64,000 nucleotides of DNA. It comes from Flavobacterium columnare NBRC 100251 = ATCC 23463 (GTDB taxonomy: Bacteria > Bacteroidota > Bacteroidia > Flavobacteriales > Flavobacteriaceae). This document shows, piece by piece, positions 51,245-60,972 of this stretch (its first letter is position 1; every line of letters begins with the position of its first letter). The DNA lies in NCBI RefSeq assembly GCF_002530675.1, contig NZ_PCMX01000023.1:1-64000 (forward strand), read 5' to 3'. The translations under genes were made by a program, and so were the position numbers. The notes beneath the pieces are model-generated. The model was given only the letters and a program-made list of their open reading frames with translations, had not been told where the DNA came from and did not search any database.

Positions 51245-53485
51245 ATGCCTAATCTAAAATCTGCTAGTCGTTTAGCAAGTATATTCTCGTATTATTTGGG
51301 GTTCATTACTTATCTTATTCTTTTTAACACAACTCTTTCCGCACAAGAACTCAACAAAAAACCTAAAATTGGTCTTGTTCTAAGCGGTGGCGGAGCTAAA
51401 GGACTGGCGCATATTGGCGCATTAAAAGAAATTGAAAGAGCAGGCATCAAAATAGATTATATAGGAGGTACAAGTATGGGGGCTATTATAGGTGGACTAT
51501 ATGCTTGTGGATATACAGCACACGAACTTGACTCTATCTTTAGTGAAACAGATCCTGACTCTATATTACGAGACAGAATACCTAGAGACAATCAAACTTT
51601 TTATGAAAAATACAACAATGAAGTATATGCTGTAACACTTCCTTTTCAAAAATTAAAAATATCGGTTCCTAAAGGAATTTCAAAAGGGCTTTACAACTTC
51701 AACTTGATTAGCAAATTAACTCACCCATACCGACATATTACGGATTTTAGTTTATTAAAAATCCCCTTTTTATGTATCACTACTGATTTAGAAACGGGTC
51801 AAGAAATAGTTTTAAAAAAAGGAATCCTGCCATTATGTTTATCCGCAAGTGGTGCCTTTCCCTCTTTATATTCTCCTGTACAAATAGACAATCGTTTTTA
51901 TATAGATGGAGGGGTAACAAATAATTTTCCTGTTGAAGAAGTTAAAAAAATGGGAGCCGATATAATTATAGCTATAGATGTACAAGATAATCTAAAAAAC
52001 ATTGATGATATTAGTGGGGCAACGGATGTACTATCTCAAATATCAAACTTTAGTACATTACAAAGCATTGAAAAGAAAAAACAATTAATTGACTTATACA
52101 TCAAACCTAATATCAAACCTTATTCCGTTATTTCTTTTGAAGAAGGCAAAGAAATTATACAAACAGGAGTAGATGCCTGCAAACCTCATTGGGAAAAATT
52201 AAAAACGTTAGGTATACATATTCCATCTGTAACCAAAAAGGAAAAAGAAAATACATTAGACATAAACGGTATAGGTATTGAAGGTTCTAAAAATTATACT
52301 CGAAGTTATTTTTTGGGAAAATTACGTTTTCTTCCTGAAAACAAAATTACTTATAATCAGTTGCATTCAGGATTGAATAATCTAAATGCCACACAAAATT
52401 TCACTTCTATTACATATCAATTTATAAAAAATAACAATAAAGATGATTTGATTATTAATGTAGTCGATAATCCTATAAAAACCTACCTTAAATTAGGTTT
52501 GCATTATGACAATATTTTTAAATCAGGAATATTATTTAATGTTACACAAAAAAATTTGATTTTTAAAAACGATGTGGCCTCTTTCGATTTAATACTAGGA
52601 GATAATACCCGTTTTAACCTTGATTATTACATTGATAACGGATATCGTTGGAGTTTTGGTATCAAAAGCAATTACGATCAATTTAGCAGAACTAGTCTCG
52701 TAGATTTCAAAGGAAATAAATTAATGAATCATTTCAATAGAAATTCAATAGACATTAACTACAAATCAGTATCAAACAAAACATATTTACAAACTATTTT
52801 TGCTCAAAAATTTTTAATTGGTGCTGGAATAGAGCACAAATACATAGATATAACATCCAACTCAACAGGTTCTCTCTCTCCTCAATTAGATAAAAGCCAT
52901 TATTTGAGCGCAATAGGCTTTATGAGGTTTGACTCGTTCGATAACAAATATTTTCCGAAATCGGGTTGGTACTTTTTTGGTGATATCAATAGTATTTTTC
53001 ATTCATCAAATTATTCAGGCGATTTTGAAAAAGCTTCATTATTTATGGCAGATATGGCATACGTAAAAACGTTTTGGAATCATTTTTCAATAAAAATACA
53101 ATCAGAAGGAGGATTTACCATTGGCAAAAAACTCAATAACATTAATGATTTTGTATTAGGAGGTTATGGATTTCATCATTTTGGAAATTTTAGACCTTTT
53201 TTAGGATATGATTTTTTATCAAAAAGTGGCGATAGTTATGTAAAAGGAAGTTTGAGTTGTGATTATATATTTTATAAAAAACATCATCTTAACTTTACTG
53301 CGAATTTTTCAAATGTTGGAAAAAAAATATTCAATAATGGCGAATGGATTACAAAACCAGACTATACAGGATATGCTTTAGGCTATGGATTAGAGACTCT
53401 TATTGGTCCCATTGAAATCAAACATTCTTGGTCTCCTGAAACCACCAATCATTATACTTTCTTTAGCGTAGGATTTTATTTTTAA
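51245..53485 (+). CDS. patatin-like phospholipase with outer-membrane barrel (type Vd-like)
   Basis: A 746-residue exported lipase. A signal sequence precedes QELNKKPKIG. The patatin domain has LVLSGGGAKGLAHIG (oxyanion hole), the nucleophile S77 in GGTSMGAIIGG, and D near 221 in YIDGGVTNNFP. A POTRA-like segment follows near 330-410 (TLDINGIGIEGSKNYTRSYFLGK split). The last 330 residues form a Bam/Omp85-type barrel ending in aromatic residues (FFSVGFYF). The layout matches type Vd autotransporters such as PlpD, with the lipase on the surface or released. It forms an operon with uvrC. Confidence 0.85.
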   Translation: MPNLKSASRLASIFSYYLGFITYLILFNTTLSAQELNKKPKIGLVLSGGGAKGLAHIGALKEIERAGIKIDYIGGTSMGAIIGGLYACGYTAHELDSIFSETDPDSILRDRIPRDNQTFYEKYNNEVYAVTLPFQKLKISVPKGISKGLYNFNLISKLTHPYRHITDFSLLKIPFLCITTDLETGQEIVLKKGILPLCLSASGAFPSLYSPVQIDNRFYIDGGVTNNFPVEEVKKMGADIIIAIDVQDNLKNIDDISGATDVLSQISNFSTLQSIEKKKQLIDLYIKPNIKPYSVISFEEGKEIIQTGVDACKPHWEKLKTLGIHIPSVTKKEKENTLDINGIGIEGSKNYTRSYFLGKLRFLPENKITYNQLHSGLNNLNATQNFTSITYQFIKNNNKDDLIINVVDNPIKTYLKLGLHYDNIFKSGILFNVTQKNLIFKNDVASFDLILGDNTRFNLDYYIDNGYRWSFGIKSNYDQFSRTSLVDFKGNKLMNHFNRNSIDINYKSVSNKTYLQTIFAQKFLIGAGIEHKYIDITSNSTGSLSPQLDKSHYLSAIGFMRFDSFDNKYFPKSGWYFFGDINSIFHSSNYSGDFEKASLFMADMAYVKTFWNHFSIKIQSEGGFTIGKKLNNINDFVLGGYGFHHFGNFRPFLGYDFLSKSGDSYVKGSLSCDYIFYKKHHLNFTANFSNVGKKIFNNGEWITKPDYTGYALGYGLETLIGPIEIKHSWSPETTNHYTFFSVGFYF

Positions 53486-53545
53486 TTTTTATGTTAAAGA
53501 TATTTATAAAATTCATTTTTATTCGTTTATTATTTCTAAAAAAGC

Positions 53546-53553
53546 TATTTTTG
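53546..53553 (+). promoter_or_regulatory. candidate -7 box for the permease gene
   Basis: TATTTTTG, 29 bases before the ATG at 53583, in a run otherwise poor in G+C. No good TTG box is visible 17-23 bp upstream. Confidence 0.35.
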
Positions 53554-53582
53554 GAACGATATAAACCAAACTTTTAAATTTT

Positions 53583-55034
53583 ATGTCTATTTGGAAAAGA
53601 AAATCTATTGATCTTTTATTAGCTGAAGCTTCTGATTCAGAAAAAGGTCTAAAAAGAACTCTGTCTTCGGGTGCCTTAGTTGCCTTAGGAATTGGAGCAA
53701 TTATAGGGGCAGGACTATTTTCGCTAACAGGTATTGCCGCTGCTGAAAATGCAGGCCCTGCTGTGACTCTGTCTTTTGTTTTAGCTGCAATTGGTTGTGC
53801 TTTTGCTGGACTATGTTATGCTGAATTTGCTTCAATGATTCCAGTTGCAGGAAGTGCATATACTTATTCTTATGCTACTATGGGTGAATTCATGGCTTGG
53901 ATCATTGGCTGGGATTTAGTTTTAGAATACGCATTAGGTGCTGCAACAGTGGGCGTAAGTTGGTCACGATATTTTCTAGAATTATTAAATAAATTTGGAA
54001 TTCATTTACCTCATAGCTTAATATGTTCACCTTGGGAAACTCTAAAATTAAGCGATGGTACAGTCATAGAAGGGGGCGTTATAAATTTACCTGCTGTTCT
54101 TGTAGTTTCATTACTTTCCTTACTATTAATTAGAGGAACAAAAGAATCTGCCAATTTAAATAATTTCTTAGTGATTCTAAAAGTTGCTGTTGTAATACTT
54201 TTCATCATATTAGGCTGGAATTACATCAACCCTGACAATTATAGTCCATATATCCCTGAAAACACAGGTGTAAAAGGTCAATTTGGATGGTCAGGTATTG
54301 CTGCTGGTGCTGCAACTGTATTCTTTGCTTTTATAGGCTTTGATGCTGTATCTACAGCAGCACAAGAAGCAAAAAACCCACAAAAAGGCATGCCAATAGG
54401 TATATTAGGTTCCTTGATTGTTTGTACAATATTATATGTTCTTTTTGCACATGTTATGACTGGTTTAGTACCTTATCATGAATTTGCTGGAGATGCGAAA
54501 CCAGCTGCCACTGCGTTTTCAAAAACCCCTTATACATTCTTGCAAACAGGTCTTATAGTTGCTGTATTAGCTGGCTATACCTCTGTAATGTTAGTTATGC
54601 TAATGGGACAAAGTCGCGTGTTTTACACAATGAGTAATGACGGCTTATTACCAAAGTTTTTCAGTACTATTCACCCTAAATACAGAACTCCTTGGAAAAC
54701 AAATATCTTTTTCTTACTTTTTGTGAGTGTTTTTGCTGGTTTTGTTCCTGTATCCGATTTAGGTCACATGGTAAGTATTGGTACCCTTTTAGCCTTTGTT
54801 TTGGTATGTATTGGCGTACTGGTAATGCGTGTTAAAATGCCAGATATTCCAAGAGCGTTTAAGACTCCATTAGTACCATTCGTTCCTATTGCAGGTATTT
54901 TGGTTTGTTTGTATTTAATGTATTCGTTACCACTTGAAAGCTGGATGCGTTTAGTTATTTGGATGGCATTGGGCATCATTATATACTTTATATACGGCAA
55001 AAAAAATAGTAAGCTTAATAAAGATAAAGAATAA
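53583..55034 (+). CDS. APC-family amino acid permease
   Basis: A 483-residue inner-membrane transporter of the amino acid/polyamine/organocation family with about 12 helices. The first helix carries the substrate-binding break GIGAIIGAGLFSLTG. Later AGSAYTYSYATMGEFMAWIIGWDLVLEYALG (split) is the family's helix 2-3 signature. The C-terminal 60 residues contain two more membrane spans. It probably imports a neutral or cationic amino acid; the exact substrate is unclear. A strong terminator follows at 55055-55090. Confidence 0.9.
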   Translation: MSIWKRKSIDLLLAEASDSEKGLKRTLSSGALVALGIGAIIGAGLFSLTGIAAAENAGPAVTLSFVLAAIGCAFAGLCYAEFASMIPVAGSAYTYSYATMGEFMAWIIGWDLVLEYALGAATVGVSWSRYFLELLNKFGIHLPHSLICSPWETLKLSDGTVIEGGVINLPAVLVVSLLSLLLIRGTKESANLNNFLVILKVAVVILFIILGWNYINPDNYSPYIPENTGVKGQFGWSGIAAGAATVFFAFIGFDAVSTAAQEAKNPQKGMPIGILGSLIVCTILYVLFAHVMTGLVPYHEFAGDAKPAATAFSKTPYTFLQTGLIVAVLAGYTSVMLVMLMGQSRVFYTMSNDGLLPKFFSTIHPKYRTPWKTNIFFLLFVSVFAGFVPVSDLGHMVSIGTLLAFVLVCIGVLVMRVKMPDIPRAFKTPLVPFVPIAGILVCLYLMYSLPLESWMRLVIWMALGIIIYFIYGKKNSKLNKDKE

Positions 55035-55054
55035 TAAACTTATTTATACCTTTT

Positions 55055-55090
55055 AAAAACCCAAGTTAAAAATTTTTAACTTGGGTTTTT
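55055..55090. terminator. perfect 36-bp palindrome, bidirectional terminator
   Basis: Arms of 18 bp each (55055-55072 and 55073-55090), beginning AAAAACCCAAGTT and completely complementary with no unpaired centre. The T-run makes it a terminator for the permease gene. Beyond it, the 385-bp gap to lepA holds a family B element and the lepA terminator. Confidence 0.85.
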
Positions 55091-55101
55091 TATACCCTGA
55101 T

Positions 55102-55232
55102 TTTAACCTCAGATTACGCATTAGAAATGGATTACAGATAAAAATGGATTTGAATAGAAAAGCACTCCATTTTTCCCTTCCATGTAAAACCACAGCTATG
55201 TCAAAAAAATTCCGTGCCTTTTTACTTTCTCC
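55102..55232. repeat. family B element, copy 3 (reverse orientation, one end missing)
   Basis: Begins TTTAACCTCAGATTACGC and continues ATTACAGATAAAAATGGAT, matching the reverse complement of copy 1 at 12509 downward. It also shares AAAAAATTCCGTGCCTTTTT. No matching right terminus is seen. Confidence 0.65.
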
Positions 55233-55370
55233 CTTTTCCTAATATAGAACATGGGGGAGGCAAAAGATACATCAGAATATTAAACACAAATCTTTTAAAA
55301 TCTCTAAAAGATCACTAAGATGATTTTATAACTATAATTTACATCCTTCTTTAAAAATCATTAATACAAA

Positions 55371-55398
55371 AAAAGGCAATCATTTCTGATCGCCTTTT
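55371..55398 (-). terminator. lepA terminator
   Basis: Stem AAAGGCAATCA / TGATCGCCTTTT (one mismatch) with a short loop. On the minus strand it is followed by a T-run, 22 bp beyond the lepA stop. Confidence 0.8.
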
Positions 55399-55419
55399 GA
55401 TTATAAATTATTCTTCTTA

Positions 55420-57216
55420 TTAATCATTTAATTTTAATACTGCCATAAATGCTGATTGTGGAATTTCTACATTTCCTACTTGACGCATACGCTTCTTACC
55501 TTGTTTTTGTTTTTCAAGAAGTTTACGTTTACGTGATATATCACCTCCATAACATTTAGCGGTTACGTCTTTACGCAAAGCTTTAATGGTTTCACGAGCA
55601 ATAATCTTAGCTCCAATAGCAGCTTGAATAGGAATTTCAAATTGCTGACGTGGGATTAACTCTCTTAATTTTTCACACATTTTTTTACCAATATGATACG
55701 CATTATCTTCATGAATTAAGGCAGATAAGGCATCTACATTCTGTGCGTTTAATAATACATCTAAACGAACTAACTTAGAGGTACGCATTCCGATAGGATG
55801 ATAATCAAAAGAAGCATACCCTTTAGAGACCGTTTTTAAGCGATCATAGAAGTCAAAAACGATTTCAGCTAACGGCATATCAAAATTTAATTCAACACGC
55901 TCAGGAGTCAAATAAGTCTGATTTGTAATTTGTCCTCTTTTTTCAATACATAAACTCATAACATTACCCACAAAATCCGATTTTGTAATAATGGTTGCTT
56001 TTATAAATGGTTCCTCAACTCTATCTAATTTAGACGGTTCTGGCAAATCCGAAGGGTTGTTAACAATAAATGCTGTTTCAGGGTCTTTTTTTGTATAAGC
56101 TAAATACGAAACGTTAGGTACTGTAGTAATTACAGTCATATTAAATTCACGTTCTAAACGCTCTTGAATGATTTCCATGTGTAACATACCTAAGAAACCA
56201 CAACGGAAGCCAAACCCTAAGGCTGCTGAACTTTCGGGAGCAAAAACTAATGAAGCATCATTTAGCTGCAACTTTTCCATTGAGGCACGCAATTCTTCAT
56301 AATCTTCTGTATCTACTGGATAAATTCCAGCAAAAACCATGGGTTTCACATCTTCAAAACCGTGAATCATATTAGTAGTAGGTGTTTTAGCATCTGTAAT
56401 AGTATCCCCTACCTTAACTTCTTTAGCTTCTTTGATTCCAGAAATTAAGTACCCAACATCGCCTGTAGAAACAACGTTTTTAGGAACTTGGTTTAGTTTT
56501 AAAGTACCTATTTCATCCGCAAAATATTCATTGCCTGTAGCCATGAATTTAATTTTTTGACCTTTTTTAATTTCGCCATTTTTTACTCGGAAAATAACTT
56601 CAATACCTCTAAACGGATTGTATACCGAGTCAAAAATTAATGCTTGTAAAGGCTCTTCTGGATTTCCTTCTGGAGCAGGAATACGCTCTACTATAGCTTC
56701 TAAGATTTTATCCACACCAAATCCTGTTTTTCCAGAAGCATGAATGATATCTTCTAATTTACATCCTAGTAATTCTACTATATCATCACTTACTTCCTCT
56801 GGGTTAGCACTTGGCAAATCTACCTTATTCAATACAGGAATAATTTCTAAGTCATTCTCTAATGCTAAGTATAAATTAGAAATTGTTTGCGCTTGTATAC
56901 TTTGTGCCGCATCTACAATCAATAAAGCACCTTCACAAGCAGCAATTGAGCGTGAAACTTCATAGGAAAAATCCACGTGTCCTGGCGTATCAATTAAATT
57001 TAAGATGTATTGTTCTCCTTTATAATTGTATTCCATTTGGATGGCATGACTTTTAATGGTAATCCCACGTTCGCGCTCTAAATCCATATTATCTAACAAC
57101 TGCGCTTGCGCTTCACGTGCCGTTACAGTTTGCGTGGCATCTAATAAACGGTCAGCCAAGGTACTTTTACCATGGTCAATATGTGCAATAATGCAAAAAT
57201 TTCTAATTTTCTTCAT
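55420..57216 (-). CDS. lepA: elongation factor 4 (LepA)
   Basis: A 598-residue translational GTPase that back-translocates stalled ribosomes. G motifs are [15 protein letters not shown] (P-loop), [20 protein letters not shown] and NKVDLP. The C-terminal LepA-specific domain includes [24 protein letters not shown]. The ATG at 57216 ([14 protein letters not shown]) fits the family. An in-frame ATG at 57258 would add 14 residues and is not expected. The upstream region holds a divergent gene and a degenerate family B element. Confidence 0.96.
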   Translation of the reverse strand: MKKIRNFCIIAHIDHGKSTLADRLLDATQTVTAREAQAQLLDNMDLERERGITIKSHAIQMEYNYKGEQYILNLIDTPGHVDFSYEVSRSIAACEGALLIVDAAQSIQAQTISNLYLALENDLEIIPVLNKVDLPSANPEEVSDDIVELLGCKLEDIIHASGKTGFGVDKILEAIVERIPAPEGNPEEPLQALIFDSVYNPFRGIEVIFRVKNGEIKKGQKIKFMATGNEYFADEIGTLKLNQVPKNVVSTGDVGYLISGIKEAKEVKVGDTITDAKTPTTNMIHGFEDVKPMVFAGIYPVDTEDYEELRASMEKLQLNDASLVFAPESSAALGFGFRCGFLGMLHMEIIQERLEREFNMTVITTVPNVSYLAYTKKDPETAFIVNNPSDLPEPSKLDRVEEPFIKATIITKSDFVGNVMSLCIEKRGQITNQTYLTPERVELNFDMPLAEIVFDFYDRLKTVSKGYASFDYHPIGMRTSKLVRLDVLLNAQNVDALSALIHEDNAYHIGKKMCEKLRELIPRQQFEIPIQAAIGAKIIARETIKALRKDVTAKCYGGDISRKRKLLEKQKQGKKRMRQVGNVEIPQSAFMAVLKLND

Positions 57217-57450
57217 CGTTCTTACCTTCCAAAAAATTGCGGAATCTTTAATATGCAAATATAATCAAATTCATATATCTCAACTAGAATTACAAATTCA
57301 TTTATTAATCCTATCCTTTTCTTTGTGTTTTTACAGAAAATTAGGCATTACTTCTTCTATCATAATTCAATAATATCATATAAAATAGACAAAACATTAT
57401 TTTTATTTAAAAACACGATGTACAAAAACCTAATTTATTTGATATTTAAA

Positions 57451-57572
57451 GTTTTAACCTAAACTATATACATTAGACTTTTTGATGAAAATAAAAAAAT
57501 AAAAATTGAGTGTTTTCAGATTTAAAGTCCTTTTTATCTGCAATAATTTTCTAATACATGATCTAGATTAAA
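57451..57572. repeat. family B element, copy 4 (degenerate)
   Basis: Left end TTTTAACCTAAACTATATAC, right end ACATGATCTAGATTAAA, with the internal GATGAAAATAAAAA and TTTTTATCTGCAATAA blocks of the family. The rest of the 497-bp divergent gap (57217-57713) is A+T-rich. Apart from a -7 box at 57689 I see nothing else in it. Confidence 0.65.
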
Positions 57573-57688
57573 GACATATAATTTACCTTTAGATCTTCAG
57601 ATAAATAAATTTAAAATTTAATCTGAATTTTCAAAAAATGCTTAGAACCTAATCATACTTTAAGTTAAAGTATGTTCTCATTATTTTG

Positions 57689-57696
57689 TAATTTTG
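57689..57696 (+). promoter_or_regulatory. candidate -7 box for the dihydrouridine synthase gene
   Basis: TAATTTTG, 17 bp before the ATG at 57714. If used, the mRNA leader would be about 10 bases. The upstream TTG is not clear. Confidence 0.45.
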
Positions 57697-57713
57697 CACC
57701 AAAATATAGACCG

Positions 57714-58697
57714 ATGGTTAAAATAGGCAATATAGAGCTACCTGATTTTCCTTTGTTATTAGCTCCTATGGAAGACGTGAGTGACCCTCCTTTTCGTCGC
57801 TTGTGTAAGATGCATGGTGCTGATTTGATGTACTCTGAATTTATTTCTAGTGAGGGACTAATTCGTGATGCTATTAAAAGCCGTCAAAAACTTGACATAT
57901 TTGATTATGAACGCCCGGTAGGCATCCAAATTTTTGGTGGAGATGAAGAGGCGATGGCCATGAGTGCTAAAATAGTAGAAACCGTGCAACCTGATTTATT
58001 AGACATCAACTTTGGTTGTCCAGTAAAAAAAGTAGTCTGTAAAGGAGCTGGCGCAGGCGTTTTAAAAGATATTGACTTGATGGTACGTTTAACCAAAGCC
58101 GTTGTAAATAGCACAAATCTACCTGTAACGGTTAAAACTCGTTTGGGTTGGGATGATGCTTCTATCAATATTGATGAAGTAGCTGAGCGATTACAAGATG
58201 TAGGTATTCAGGCTTTAACTATTCACGGACGTACGCGTGCACAAATGTATAAAGGTCATTCCGATTGGTCACACATTGCACGTGTAAAAAACAACCCACG
58301 AATAAAAATACCTATTTTTGGTAATGGTGATATTGATTCCGCGGAAAAAGCATTAGAATACAAAAATACTTATGGGTTAGATGGCATTATGATTGGTCGT
58401 GCTGCTATTGGATATCCTTGGATTTTTAATGAGATTAAACATTATTTTACTACTGGCGAATTATTAAACTTACCTAATATTACAGATCGAGTAGAAGCAG
58501 CTAAAAACCATTTAACATGGTCTATTGAATGGAAAGGTGAACGTGTGGGTATTGTAGAAATGCGTCGTCATTACACCAATTATTTTAAAGGAGTTCCTCA
58601 TTTTAAGGAGTATCGTAACCAATTGGTTACATTAGATAATTATCAAGATTTATTATTTGTTTTTGAAGAAATTATTCATAAGTATTCTGAAAAATAA
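57714..58697 (+). CDS. dusB: tRNA-dihydrouridine synthase
   Basis: A flavin enzyme of 327 residues that reduces uridine in the tRNA D-loop with NADPH. The TIM-barrel start MVKIGNIELPDFPLLLAPMEDVSDPPFRRL, the FGGDEEAM block, the INFGCPVKKVVCKGAGAG catalytic segment (active Cys in it) and TIHGRTRAQMYKG all match the family, closest to DusB. The ATG at 57714 is preferred over 57672, which would add 14 unrelated residues. The strong terminator at 58717-58756 separates it from convergent pckA. Confidence 0.93.
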   Translation: MVKIGNIELPDFPLLLAPMEDVSDPPFRRLCKMHGADLMYSEFISSEGLIRDAIKSRQKLDIFDYERPVGIQIFGGDEEAMAMSAKIVETVQPDLLDINFGCPVKKVVCKGAGAGVLKDIDLMVRLTKAVVNSTNLPVTVKTRLGWDDASINIDEVAERLQDVGIQALTIHGRTRAQMYKGHSDWSHIARVKNNPRIKIPIFGNGDIDSAEKALEYKNTYGLDGIMIGRAAIGYPWIFNEIKHYFTTGELLNLPNITDRVEAAKNHLTWSIEWKGERVGIVEMRRHYTNYFKGVPHFKEYRNQLVTLDNYQDLLFVFEEIIHKYSEK

Positions 58698-58716
58698 ATT
58701 CAAAAATATGTATTCT

Positions 58717-58756
58717 AAACAAGACGGGCTTTCCTTTAGGAAAGCCCGTCTTGTTT
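58717..58756. terminator. bidirectional terminator between dus and pckA
   Basis: An 18-bp perfect stem starting AAACAAGACGGGC and a 4-base loop (TTTA). T-runs flank it on both sides, so it can end both convergent genes. Confidence 0.9.
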
Positions 58757-58770
58757 TAGATATTCTTGTT

Positions 58771-60396
58771 TTATAATTGGGGTCCCGCTTCTACTAAACG
58801 TTCGCCTTCTTCATTATCTGTATATTGTACAAAGTTTTTAATAAATCTTCCTGCTAAATCCTCTGCTTTAGTTTGCCATTCTGAAGCATCAACATACGTA
58901 TTACGAGGATCTAAAATTTCAGAATTAACATCATGTAATGCTGTAGGAACTTCAAAATTAAATACTGGTACAACGGTTGTTTCTGCATTTTCAATAGAAC
59001 CATCTAAAATAGCATCAATGATAGCACGTGTGTCTTTAATAGAAATACGTTTACCTGTACCATTCCACCCTGTATTTACCATATAGGCCTTAGCATTGTG
59101 TTCTTCCATTTTCTTCACCAATTCTTCCCCATACTTTGTAGGATGCAAAGACAAGAACGCCTTACCAAAACACGCTGAAAAAGTTGGCTCTGGTTGTGTT
59201 ACTCCTCTTTCAGTTCCTGCTAATTTAGCTGTAAATCCTGACAAGAAATAATATTTTGTTTGTTCAGGAGTTAACTTAGAAACGGGAGGCATTACACCAA
59301 AAGCATCTGCTGTTAAAAATATTACCTTAGTAGCATGACCTGCTTTTGATACTGGAGTTACAACATTATTAATATGATAAATAGGATATGAAACACGTGT
59401 GTTTTGTGTTACAGAACCATCTTTAAAATCAATTTTACCATCCGCATCAACCGTCACGTTTTCTAACAAAGCATCGCGTTTGATGGCGCCGTAAATATCT
59501 GGTTCGTTTTCTTTACTTAAATCAATTGTTTTTGCATAACAACCTCCTTCAAAGTTAAAAACACCGTCATTATCCCATCCATGCTCATCGTCTCCAATTA
59601 ATTCACGTTTAGGATCTGTAGATAAAGTAGTTTTTCCTGTTCCTGACAAACCAAAGAATACGGCAACATCGCCGTCTTTTCCTTTATTTGCTGAACAGTG
59701 CATAGAAGCCATCCCTTGTAAGGGTAAATAGTAGTTCATCATTGAAAACAAACCTTTCTTCATTTCTCCACCATACCAAGTCCCTCCAATTAGTTGGATT
59801 TTTTCTGTTAGGTTAAAAGCAATGTAAACTTCAGAATTCAGCCCGTGCGTTTTATAATCTGCAAAACCGCGTTTTGAGGCATTCATTACTACAAAATCAG
59901 GTTCGCCATAATCAGCTAACTCTTCTTCTGTTGGACGAATAAACATATTTTTCACAAAATGCGCCTGCCATGCAACTTCTACAATGAAACGAACTTTTAA
60001 TCGTGTGTTTTCATTGGCCCCGCAAAAAGTATCAACTACAAAAAGTCTTTTTCCTGATAATTGTTCAATTGTATTTTGCTTTAAAGCATTCCAAGTATCA
60101 GTACTAATAGGCTTGTTATCGTTTACAGCCTTTTCAGAAGTCCACCAAATAGTATCTTCTGTTACAGCATCTTTAACAATATATTTATCTTTAGGAGAAC
60201 GACCTGTAAACTCACCTGTCATTACATTAACTGCCCCCAATTCAGTTAACTGCCCTTTTTCGTAACCTTCTAATTCAGGGCTTAATTCTTCCTGATACAA
60301 CAATTCGTATGTAGGATTATATACAATTTCTTTAACGCCACTAATTCCGTACTTTTCTAACGAAATCGTTTTCGTAGGTGGTGTGTATGCTTCCAT
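58771..60396 (-). CDS. pckA: phosphoenolpyruvate carboxykinase (ATP)
   Basis: A 541-residue gluconeogenic enzyme that converts oxaloacetate and ATP to PEP, CO2 and ADP. The P-loop [14 protein letters not shown] (kinase-1a), the [22 protein letters not shown] segment (split) with the metal-binding residues, and KYIVKD and FTGRSPKDK at the N-terminus match the ATP type. The ATG at 60396 ([17 protein letters not shown]) is preferred. An ATG at 60432 would add 12 residues that fall in the leader. A TACTTTTG box lies 33 bp upstream. Confidence 0.96.
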   Translation of the reverse strand: MEAYTPPTKTISLEKYGISGVKEIVYNPTYELLYQEELSPELEGYEKGQLTELGAVNVMTGEFTGRSPKDKYIVKDAVTEDTIWWTSEKAVNDNKPISTDTWNALKQNTIEQLSGKRLFVVDTFCGANENTRLKVRFIVEVAWQAHFVKNMFIRPTEEELADYGEPDFVVMNASKRGFADYKTHGLNSEVYIAFNLTEKIQLIGGTWYGGEMKKGLFSMMNYYLPLQGMASMHCSANKGKDGDVAVFFGLSGTGKTTLSTDPKRELIGDDEHGWDNDGVFNFEGGCYAKTIDLSKENEPDIYGAIKRDALLENVTVDADGKIDFKDGSVTQNTRVSYPIYHINNVVTPVSKAGHATKVIFLTADAFGVMPPVSKLTPEQTKYYFLSGFTAKLAGTERGVTQPEPTFSACFGKAFLSLHPTKYGEELVKKMEEHNAKAYMVNTGWNGTGKRISIKDTRAIIDAILDGSIENAETTVVPVFNFEVPTALHDVNSEILDPRNTYVDASEWQTKAEDLAGRFIKNFVQYTDNEEGERLVEAGPQL

Positions 60397-60429
60397 AAAA
60401 TTTATGATGTGTGTGTTCAATTTTAACGA

Positions 60430-60437
60430 CAAAAGTA
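60430..60437 (-). promoter_or_regulatory. candidate -7 box for pckA
   Basis: TACTTTTG on the minus strand, 33 bp before the preferred pckA start. The upstream region has TGTG near 21 bases away in place of TTG. If real, it excludes the longer start at 60432. Confidence 0.45.
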
Positions 60438-60464
60438 TAAATATTATTTAAATAGACTCACAGT

Positions 60465-60851
60465 TTAGATTTTTTTTGTAAAAATGTAATAAAATGCCAG
60501 AACCCAAGCAGATATTAACAATATTCCTCCTACAGGCGTTATAGGCCCTAGGAATTTTAAATTAAAACTTGTGATAGACTGTGTAGAAAGAAGGAAAATG
60601 GAAACAGAAAAAAACAATATTCCTAATACTACCAAATTAAAAATTATATTTTTTTGTTCAGGTAAGAACACATTGGTTGTAGCTAAAAACAGTAAAAATA
60701 AAGCATGATACATCATATAACGCACCCCTACTTCAAAAGAAACTAATTGATCTGAATCCAAGGTTTTTTTAAGGGCATGCGCTCCAAAAGCTCCCAGAAT
60801 AATTGAAACTGCCCCAAAGAGCAAAGCTGCTAATAGAATTTTCTTGTCCAT
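60465..60851 (-). CDS. DUF423 family membrane protein
   Basis: A 128-residue inner-membrane protein with four hydrophobic helices and the family segment LGAFGAHALKKTLD near residue 20-32. The role is unknown. It is transcribed away from the saccharopine dehydrogenase-like gene, with 121 bp between their starts. Confidence 0.85.
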   Translation of the reverse strand: MDKKILLAALLFGAVSIILGAFGAHALKKTLDSDQLVSFEVGVRYMMYHALFLLFLATTNVFLPEQKNIIFNLVVLGILFFSVSIFLLSTQSITSFNLKFLGPITPVGGILLISAWVLAFYYIFTKKI

Positions 60852-60920
60852 TTTATTGAATTTTTTTCCAAATTTACCACAGTCTTCTCAAAAAAAACTA
60901 TATATTTTACCTATTTCGTT

Positions 60921-60949
60921 TTTGAAAAAACAACATTTGATTACATTTG
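60921..60949 (+). promoter_or_regulatory. promoter of the saccharopine dehydrogenase-like gene
   Basis: TTTG (60921-60924) and TACATTTG (60942-60949), 17 bases apart, match the flavobacterial consensus. It lies 23 bp before the start codon at 60973. Confidence 0.6.
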
Positions 60950-60972
60950 TGTGATTTTTTACCAAACTAAAA

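Noticed and set aside
57217-57258. Longer start of lepA
   Set aside because: [14 protein letters not shown] at 57216 is the usual N-terminus; the extra 14 residues resemble no LepA.
57672-57713. Longer start of the dihydrouridine synthase gene
   Set aside because: The TAATTTTG box at 57689 and family N-termini favour the ATG at 57714.
58766-59086. Plus-strand frame opposite the pckA 3' end
   Set aside because: Antisense to a well-supported enzyme gene with no start signal.
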